DNA of 36,306 bases from a virus. The translations under genes were made by a program, and so were the position numbers. Of the stretch, positions 33,801 through 36,306 are shown piece by piece. Positions within the stretch are counted from its first letter, which is position 1; every line of letters begins with the position of its first letter. The DNA lies in IMG/VR virus record IMGVR_UViG_3300020400_001055, positions 1 to 36,306 of that record. One strand, 5' to 3'. The notes under the pieces are model-generated. The model was given only the letters and a program-made list of their open reading frames with translations, was not told the DNA's origin and ran no database searches.

Positions 33801-33897
33801 AAAAACTTGTTACATCTCGTGTACCAATGTATTCTTTACTTGCACCTGGTTTTGTAATTAGAGGTGCAATTTTTGGATTTACATCACGTTCACTCAT
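21868..33897 (-). CDS. Giant virion structural protein, baseplate-associated (4009 aa)
   Basis: A single unbroken frame of 12,030 bases. The N-terminus (DVTSFLPNIFQTDVNKKF, residues 28-45, and SGSLQPIRNYIGSR) is a marine T4-like structural signature, and its place after gp6 matches gene 7 in T4, whose product is about 1000 aa. From N to C: repeated structural modules (residues 1-1500), a GSGYTSAPTV beta segment (about 1500-1555), a gp7-like stretch with YKYRGTKYAVDAFLRNKGL (about 1940), hook-IN-like repeats (about 2440-2640), more structural sequence, a five-blade propeller-like region (about 3600-3840) and a final INGERIEYDAIDG domain (about 3900-3960). No enzyme motif is apparent. ATG 33897 shares a TAATG junction with gp6 and has GGAG 9 bases upstream. 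It probably forms the outer baseplate wedge. Confidence 0.82.
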   Translation of the reverse strand: MSERDVNPKIAPLITKPGASKEYIGTRDVTSFLPNIFQTDVNKKFLDSTLEQLMSSGSLQPIRNYIGSRFNKDTYNENYISDGRDSDAYQFVPGMINRDEDQNVTQTLPYDDLINTLKFNEVNTNNHNNILNEQGLTLDLPINYDMFINYHHYLWLLDTLPPAEIKPTSSNVIDIDTIVSESTYTTPTLSTNNTLTLQNGMRIRFMPTHIDRFTQTNNANTTFTATAAVTTGTLKVYKNNILQTLTTHYTYNSGTGVVTFTSAPALTDEIEIHTFYAHSTSGNYAVGDIYIVDNVGGTEGIALTKQFTSGQVEGTYSERNWLNHTVYSSQEPTGFDEHAGGFDFRPFDLKEFRMTTRDYVVEQRHSRDQSAWARSNLWVHVDTARAILTFQNANESEYILDTLRAVRPIIEYKANIEKHSFGRTHIANVSYIIEQSIDPATLIVGQTTFDWNIQGINYAWSQGYGGYELGAKVYVDIGTSPNQKRMYYECIQTHTTPANPIHGENKQFWKRIVPVEIENGDTILFKNTSNSTFNERIFRVSGVGSSIALTEIFGSNSTTINNNDKILIIHGHNLAEDLDNENDQPYGGCELYYSGNVWTYGQQKMARSTAMEVNLYDLNGTMIGDTTAYPNTTYKGTSIFDYVHNTANTVDDALGFAPDYVDYGNNPGINFQIPFLSNRYEYAQVSTDNTKSKTLEIQGYYLYKKFNGYLYNGWSITRNGQPIKRVIEKTVTDSSLPLTFDLGHDSYITDRYYNIFQRFGKLQLKSQASSDITNIVNDMNGYFPTLFMNTNTTYTFRTYFAQALIEFVNMDGSAIGSGLTRNAGSDDVFTLAITTPTVNQIKYRLVADPTNYGIINFNTNAYDVNLKVYKNASEVTNYTISNNILTVGSGLVKNDVYEVEYYTNSQYSATAEGNQKVADTHILNPQNNDLTKMSFGDLIDHMRDQMTAIPGFTGNYFGQNNYRNITHVHEFGGTIRQQPYSTELLSQLLMDNDTNVFNSIRYASSNYDIFINQFKQKVLQLHKTLDTSKSVYELVDKALEAIHVGKNKDSLFARSDMAMYRDYESVEYSWDSTSTKVFDVPQSINTYDDTQNHVQVWINDDDGSGNLRWRGIIKGVDYTIASNKITITGSVTYPASGVAKAHVRWYKRDSVSFVPSSSVKLGLAKPYIPELRTDYSKDSTGTTTDSVIIGHDGNIHIRLGTELYNRSSSNFNAVDAALWDLELRIYNNLNSDLDAIENIKTYTPNGQRSNRYSWTQYQNTIKSEFNKWRVTNNKTDYNSSSYYDGSDQFTWNYSSVSPNIGGWRGIYHYFFNTDRPHTHPWEMMGYNSKPSWWDANYSWTNASERTALINALKYGKISDPSTQDVYDTNYAYNNYDWSTNTLVTLLGALNDPITAGVVTTPSATDRIKDFNYGDWGPIEAEWRRTSAYKISEFLALLKTRPLIASNNYFELNARTKKDISSFIRPHIVNVENNKLQNYTKTKISGTEQTGKIIESVLITDQGSGYTSAPTVSIFDNFGQDASISVFIEGGKVVSASVTNPGKDYYNTPILFLSTGSAKLQITLASNAKRYIAGYQNAITEYALSNGTTSDTINKRFEFAEYRPMIKAGGFVNENNRFMLESSQDKGRVFIPEENYKTILYNSKPNVEYFYSGVKIDKVTNGYKISGYDNSNYYFNYTAPNTSSNQITVSIDNLNLIRYANYTTTVSQLDYNTTLPTIQSVYDFILGYGEYLNGLGFEQDWKAQGVAFATWANGTSVETIYLIPDNNSIIVDDSGRGYFDSLENKYDGVYNINNKLGQRIRATDLIIDRNFMDPDSTAIFKSKISTTEIYGLRLYKTEIEHLFVFDTVTNFDDTVYNPAIGQAHKRVIWQGNRTKNWNGKLYSPGFIVNDNSIIPNFDSVAGQLDQYMGRTNELANKQVTDVARFNIGYNKPSWANNLDIDDDTLFEFVKGTYKYRGTKYAVDAFLRNKGLFDTDATGNLYEEWAIRTNDFGDVRKRETLEFQITKELLTTSPQPVRFTDGEKNDVLTDITIDIDSNSPLLVTGKPGSRRYIIGNNFTTRPAKIYTQTNITNENIYADDFITAGLPLTSETDFRVLTREHMLQFPQLAKSEYTFEGNWQDTVPWEKDVSYKFNDKVLYQGDAYEMVDPKGYTGLSSATSAIEVTGTTTLPITPSGGSTFIIDGTTVNLTKTQTTSALGVIQKIGTQDIVTSNTVAHGSTLILGESSALAQTITFANSVSTTQYSNIVKTGTVSNPTFVGSAAKTLIIDGNTITFDDTVSSTTNITLQTAYENAFNTSSFSNPSSLATNRINALEALRVGYINATSSSDWATFLTTYHSVSDAGINMSQLLTLTATNPAYKTQLDALITSDVALINAQTGNSYVATAVINGSTVIPNSDITATQNAVDNGQYITATKTYLIANPTVTITASTVVTTQSGSVFKTYTLTDIVNKITGAGISNVTASATSNFLRITKTTSTPTNPFSLVISAGTANADVGFSSVTETISATSSVTTSTPNLTITQVVNQINNAGISGITAAVNSANTNLLQINCNLSSLFIGTGTANGTIGFTTGITPASTTTSTTNVALTINDIVDKINTATISGVTASNSNNRLKLTSVNATMVIGAGTANSVLGMTAQTYTATTTSVSNVFNAIVNGVQVFKEMTNDPNIFSIWVADDSEYGDFNRGYQVYQTMDLGMYISNSCAGIVSADEAQVTVARSPSSATQAHNLVLGDYVLIRGSTTVPSIDGIHQVTRVDSSNNAIFYIDEYIEQEGKGGNIYPLRKVRFNSYSELDSNKNLQVNGVYKYNFNGVRQNNSINPVYAFVDDDGSSVPAVYKWVGSFDNSNGHNNGSWNLVRSGIAQARNDLIENVKIYDAINRTSIANIEVWDPAKGIIFGFIDKEIDYKLVNDIGSYNYNTNSGEITNLNAWKDEYVGVRWWDLSTAIYFDYEQSVIDYQQANWGKLFDGASIDIYEWTKSPVTPEQWQQAVDDGLIIDGQEVTGEAYFNLVNNERVYDWTEQNYYNQKTKRNETVYYFWVKNKQNFSGNRQYNVTQLSQILKDPNSFGLSWVAASGDDKLLLSNIANFVTDNSVVQVNQTYENTNSLPLNEFTLLADGDPNSYIPEYLHIKVRDSLAGYNNFSVDYNYTTWSSLTNYSADAVVQRNTNFYISLKDNNQNNDPALDTTFVNWARVYDYTLRDVTQEDDIRIWRGQTVPDYSLHKFNRYGHLVRPRQSLYRDIEEARHNFVEVVNDLLSQINLIDETTNATTVFNKTFTKGNITYNVGEYCNLVDWSLVERDAENNITFSYNTNTVADLVYESWQDYVNDTLSPPEGSYILIKKTNNTDNINRQEVYYYKNGVDKLVFKENATYELSEELWLQHKYGHGFDSSGFGIMPFDSSSNIVISNLMDILRKDVFIGRHLPKYNKMWFKLLYAAILQNTTDDFAFKTSFVKLAVQHKLLTSKKTYQKYDISKVEDYFNSIKPFHTKLLDLVDSNTHSEATDIQVDEEARNTAITMKYEDHTTRDWACDIVLEGGTFTGTATGDVDSITFTTLDSSIDFIYNGNIFQQPACEGWGEELYPNDFTENIAITVQTNPQGTVTAGATYSVVSEENQPRGITFNNDGTKMFITGPQGDDVNEYTLSTGFDLTSTVTFVDSYAVTQCPNPTAVKFNTDGTKMFVTGTGNSNVHEYALTTGFDVSTASFTQTLVTTVDNDNFGLDFKDDGTKMWITGNQNDKIYEYNLSSAFDISTATFNQDLSTQPHDFEPFGIEWSPDGTRLFIVGTIHNGVDLWYVSTPWDISTATHHEFYFVGGNPSGIHISPDGTKMFIVGNQTDLVKSYTLSVPYEFTTGSAITTDSRTFRMSIYQPNDIQFSNVIVDAHKTTLTSNVSGTDTTIPVASVAQLDDPNSVYGVGEVPGVVYINGERIEYDAIDGNNLLFCTRGTMGTSAKAHTSGDSVVHSGPTTRIPILEKFSHYEDNLRLAYNDSGISLSAAGISPEHAFIRNAGQGSI
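22370..23100 (-). repeat. Five propeller-type repeats inside the giant protein
   Basis: About 50-residue repeats each contain an F-x-x-DGTKMFI(T/V)G-type core: NNDGTKMFITG, NTDGTKMFVTG, KDDGTKMWITG, SPDGTRLFIVG and SPDGTKMFIVG. Cores lie near 23030, 22875, 22727, 22575 and 22428, a spacing of about 150 bases. Between them are (V)xEYxLSTxFDxST segments. This fits WD40/YVTN-like beta-propeller blades. Confidence 0.8.
25985..26580 (-). repeat. Three hook-IN-like repeats inside the giant protein
   Basis: Three tandem units of about 68-74 residues each contain LTDIVNKITGAGISNVTAS, ITQVVNQINNAGISGITAA or INDIVDKINTATISGVTAS, then a beta segment and SAGTANADVGF, GTGTANGTIGF or GAGTANSVLGM. The first part resembles the flagellin hook IN motif of flagellar cap protein FliD, by pattern only. 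Confidence 0.65.
29240..29405 (-). repeat. GSGYTSAPTV-type beta repeat in the giant protein
   Basis: The encoded segment reads DQGSGYTSAPTVSIF, then VVSASVTNPGKDYYNTPIL, two turns of a glycine-rich repeat also found in the gp6-like protein. The DNA at 29369-29385 is identical over 17 bases to 35560-35576. Confidence 0.65.
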
Positions 33898-36306
33898 TAG
33901 TAGCCGCTCCCTGACGTAGCACTAGTTGCACCTGTAACAGATGTAGTTGAACTTTCGGCTATAGTTGTACTGTTTACTGCCACGGTATTGTTAACTACTA
34001 TATTATTAGACTTTACTATTGGTAAAAATAGTTCATCTCCAGAGGCACTTATTTCAAACAGTTCTGTATTGTTAGTATCATTTCCAACTGGTTGTATAGT
34101 AATTTGACTTATCTGTCCAATCAAATTGTTATGAATAAATGCCGCCATTTCAGTAAAGTAAAAGTCTTCACCAAAGTCCCAATTATTAATGTTAAAATAA
34201 TTTGTGATTAATCTTATTACATTCTGTTTTATTTCTGTGTCACTCATTGTACTTGTACTTGTTTTGGTAACTAGAAACTTTGCTTGTAGTTCACTGCTGG
34301 CTAGATCTCCAAATAATATTTTGTATTTTACAGGTCTGTAAATAATTTGGTCACTTATGCTTTTTCTATTTTCCAATGATTGAAATAAGTTAGTTAATTC
34401 ATTTATAGTGGGTGGATTTGGTTTGGTTTCACTTCTACCATCATAGTTTGCCCAAGTTCTAAATTCTCTATCATAGCTTGTAAGCAATACATAAGTGTCT
34501 ATTATATTTGTTATAGCTGGATCAATAACATTATAGATGTCTGCTATTCTATCATACTGAGCATGTAAGTTAGCCCTTCCATTTACAGTTGTTGTTCCAT
34601 TTTCATCATAAACTGTATACGTAAAACCTTCAACTTGTTTATCTCCAATTTTAATTGTTTGTCCTTGTAATACTTGGTTAAAACTTTCAGGATTTGTAGG
34701 ATACTCTCCAGAATCTGGATCTGCTAGTGTTACTCTTACATTGTGAGGATCTGTATATCCATCTTGATAAGTTACATATCCAAATGTATTGAACTTATAA
34801 TCTTTGCCCAATGGAGTTGCATCAGTATCAGTTGTTTTGTTGATGCTTAAAAACTTTATACAATCACGTAATGGTTTTTGTGTTTCACTGCTAAATGTTT
34901 CATTGAAGTTTAAATTACCAAATTTAAGTTTTTGTACACTTCCTACTATAAGCTGTGATTTACGCTGTAGCATCTCCCAATCAGTGGAAGTGTAGTTGAT
35001 TCTAATTAGCCAACTATTATCTCTACCAGTGTTTGTACTATCACCTTCATATAATCTACTCCAACTTGCTACGCTGTTATTTGCAGTTGTGTTTGCAGGT
35101 AAATTACTGTTATCAATTATTTGCCATTCTTGACTGTTTGCATTATATCTTAAACCAAAACTTACTTTGTTGTTAATTTTGCTTATGACATTATTTTTTA
35201 TTGTTGTAGTAAGATCTTTGTTTAATACAGTAACTATTCTATTTACTCGCGCCGCACTATTTACAATGCCACTTAACACAATAGCACCTTTTCCGCCACT
35301 GTCTAATCCTGTAGGAGCACCTGCACTACTGTCGTCTCCCAATCCATCTTTATAAATTTTATCTACTTTTACCCATTTGGTTTCTGCATCAGTTACAGTT
35401 ACACTAGCAGAAGCATTAGATCCTCCACCACCTGTAATTGTAATCACTGTGTTTGCATTATAACCACTTCCTGAATCTGTTATTGTAATTGCTGTTACTG
35501 CACCACTTGTCACTGTTGCTGTAGCTGTGGCACCTGTACCAGCTCCTCCGATAGTCACTGTTGGTGCACTAGTATAACCACTTCCACCGTTTACAACTGT
35601 AATTGTATTGATATATCCTGTTTTGTATGGTGAACTGATAAATTCAACCAAACTGTTTAAACTGGCTTTTCTTAATGCATTAGTTTGTGTTAGTCCTACT
35701 CTTTGTATGTAATTTGAAGAGCCATTATTAAAAGTTAAATATCCACTACAACCAGTAGCGCCTTTTGTTACTTGATTCCAACGAAATACATTGGTCTCGT
35801 CATTTGTTGTACTGTTTACTACTGTGATGTTTGCTGTGGTATTATCAAAATCAGTTGTAGCACTATATCCAGCATTTGTATATCCTTGTCTATTGTAATA
35901 ATAGTTTTTTAATTCAGGGTTGCTTAACATAGGTAAAATATACTTGTTGTAAATTTGTAATCCTGTAAGCGTGGTTGGCAAACTTACCAAACTTCTATTG
36001 GTAACATTATTTTCATAAATGTATACATCATCACTATATTGTGTAGCATTATTATAAGTTGCTGTTGGATCATATAAATCTCTAAATCTACTATGTCCAC
36101 TTGCAACACGATTAACACTTTTTATTTTACTAATATTTTCGCTTACTGTGACTGGAAATACACTGTAATCTTCTGCTGTAACCATTCTATCCTGTGTTGC
36201 AAAATATCTAGGTGCATTTGCTTTAATGCTTGCAATACTTTCTCTTTCACTTGCATTTGAAACTTTTGTTTTTAAACTACATGTAAGTGTAACTTGATGA
36301 ACATTG
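33897..36306 (-). CDS. 6: Baseplate wedge gp6-like protein, N-terminus beyond right edge
   Basis: The frame is open to the right edge; the residues before the internal ATG at 36185 read SIKANAPRYFATQDRMVTAEDYSVFP, so that ATG is not the true start. The ANAPRYFATQDRMVTAEDY segment is a signature of gp6-type baseplate wedge proteins (baseplate J family). Gp6 forms the inner ring of the baseplate. The visible 802 codons are already longer than T4 gp6 (about 660 aa), the excess including glycine-rich repeats (35390-35610). The C-terminus ends with Ser, Thr and Val-rich sequence (TSVTGATSATSGSGY). The gene after it shares a TAATG junction. Assignment rests on this signature and the order of genes. 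Confidence 0.8.
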   Translation of the reverse strand, partial: NVHQVTLTCSLKTKVSNASERESIASIKANAPRYFATQDRMVTAEDYSVFPVTVSENISKIKSVNRVASGHSRFRDLYDPTATYNNATQYSDDVYIYENNVTNRSLVSLPTTLTGLQIYNKYILPMLSNPELKNYYYNRQGYTNAGYSATTDFDNTTANITVVNSTTNDETNVFRWNQVTKGATGCSGYLTFNNGSSNYIQRVGLTQTNALRKASLNSLVEFISSPYKTGYINTITVVNGGSGYTSAPTVTIGGAGTGATATATVTSGAVTAITITDSGSGYNANTVITITGGGGSNASASVTVTDAETKWVKVDKIYKDGLGDDSSAGAPTGLDSGGKGAIVLSGIVNSAARVNRIVTVLNKDLTTTIKNNVISKINNKVSFGLRYNANSQEWQIIDNSNLPANTTANNSVASWSRLYEGDSTNTGRDNSWLIRINYTSTDWEMLQRKSQLIVGSVQKLKFGNLNFNETFSSETQKPLRDCIKFLSINKTTDTDATPLGKDYKFNTFGYVTYQDGYTDPHNVRVTLADPDSGEYPTNPESFNQVLQGQTIKIGDKQVEGFTYTVYDENGTTTVNGRANLHAQYDRIADIYNVIDPAITNIIDTYVLLTSYDREFRTWANYDGRSETKPNPPTINELTNLFQSLENRKSISDQIIYRPVKYKILFGDLASSELQAKFLVTKTSTSTMSDTEIKQNVIRLITNYFNINNWDFGEDFYFTEMAAFIHNNLIGQISQITIQPVGNDTNNTELFEISASGDELFLPIVKSNNIVVNNTVAVNSTTIAESSTTSVTGATSATSGSGY
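35390..35610 (-). repeat. Two GSGY-type glycine-rich beta repeats in gp6-like protein
   Basis: The encoded text INTITVVNGGSGYTSAPTVT is followed by AITITDSGSGYNANTVITIT, two turns of about 35 residues separated by Thr- and Ala-rich sequence. The same repeat type occurs in the giant protein at 29240-29405. Confidence 0.75.

Noticed and set aside
36185-36306. ATG at 36185 as the real start of the gp6-like gene
   Set aside because: The frame stays open to the edge and encodes recognisable gp6-type sequence (ANAPRYFATQDR) upstream of it.

Overview
This window is best read as part of a tailed-phage genome: a T4-like myovirus of the kind common in AT-rich marine bacteria (cyanophages and pelagiphages). 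It is clearly AT-rich by eye. Almost every base is coding, and neighbouring genes overlap through ATGA or TAATG junctions. Tail and baseplate genes, including a gp6-like protein, occupy the right half. Motifs matching the T4 late promoter (TATAAATA/CATAAATA) sit upstream of several genes. The exact host cannot be told from the sequence. No RNA polymerase, capsid, integrase, tRNA or CRISPR sequence is visible.

Right part (about 19.1-36.3 kb, all minus strand, read right to left): a baseplate wedge gp6-like gene runs off the right edge. It is followed by a giant 4009-residue virion protein. That protein has a marine-phage structural N-terminus, hook-type repeats near residue 2500, a five-blade propeller-like region near residues 3600-3840, and a C-terminal INGERIEYD-type domain. 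Three smaller tail or fibre-type genes follow (199, 304 and 390 aa).

Middle part (about 8.5-19.1 kb, minus strand): a short intergenic gap carries a sigma70-like promoter with a CATAAATA box in its spacer. Downstream lie 11 tightly packed genes. They include three DxD glycosyltransferase-like proteins, a cytidylyltransferase-cupin fusion, two radical SAM proteins with N-terminal cysteine clusters, an SGNH hydrolase, a glycosyltransferase-like protein and three unknowns.

Left part: a plus-strand five-gene block (2458-8493) encodes a glycosyltransferase-like protein, an SGNH hydrolase, a UDP-glucose dehydrogenase-family enzyme, an NAD-dependent epimerase and a large B12-type radical SAM protein. 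It meets the middle operon tail to tail with a 17-base overlap. It diverges from a minus-strand trio (HAD phosphatase, NodU/CmcH carbamoyltransferase, 38-aa basic protein) across a palindrome that carries a late-promoter-like box on each strand. At the left edge, a partial DxD glycosyltransferase-like gene is driven by a perfect consensus sigma70 promoter with an extended -10.

Together the left 19 kb looks like a phage-borne glycan-making and glycan-modifying island (uronic acid formation, epimerisation, carbamoylation, radical chemistry, acyl transfer or removal, glycosyl transfer) placed directly downstream of the tail genes. Five of its protein types occur twice, which suggests local family expansion. 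I infer that it decorates either the virion tail or the host surface; the sequence alone does not decide which.
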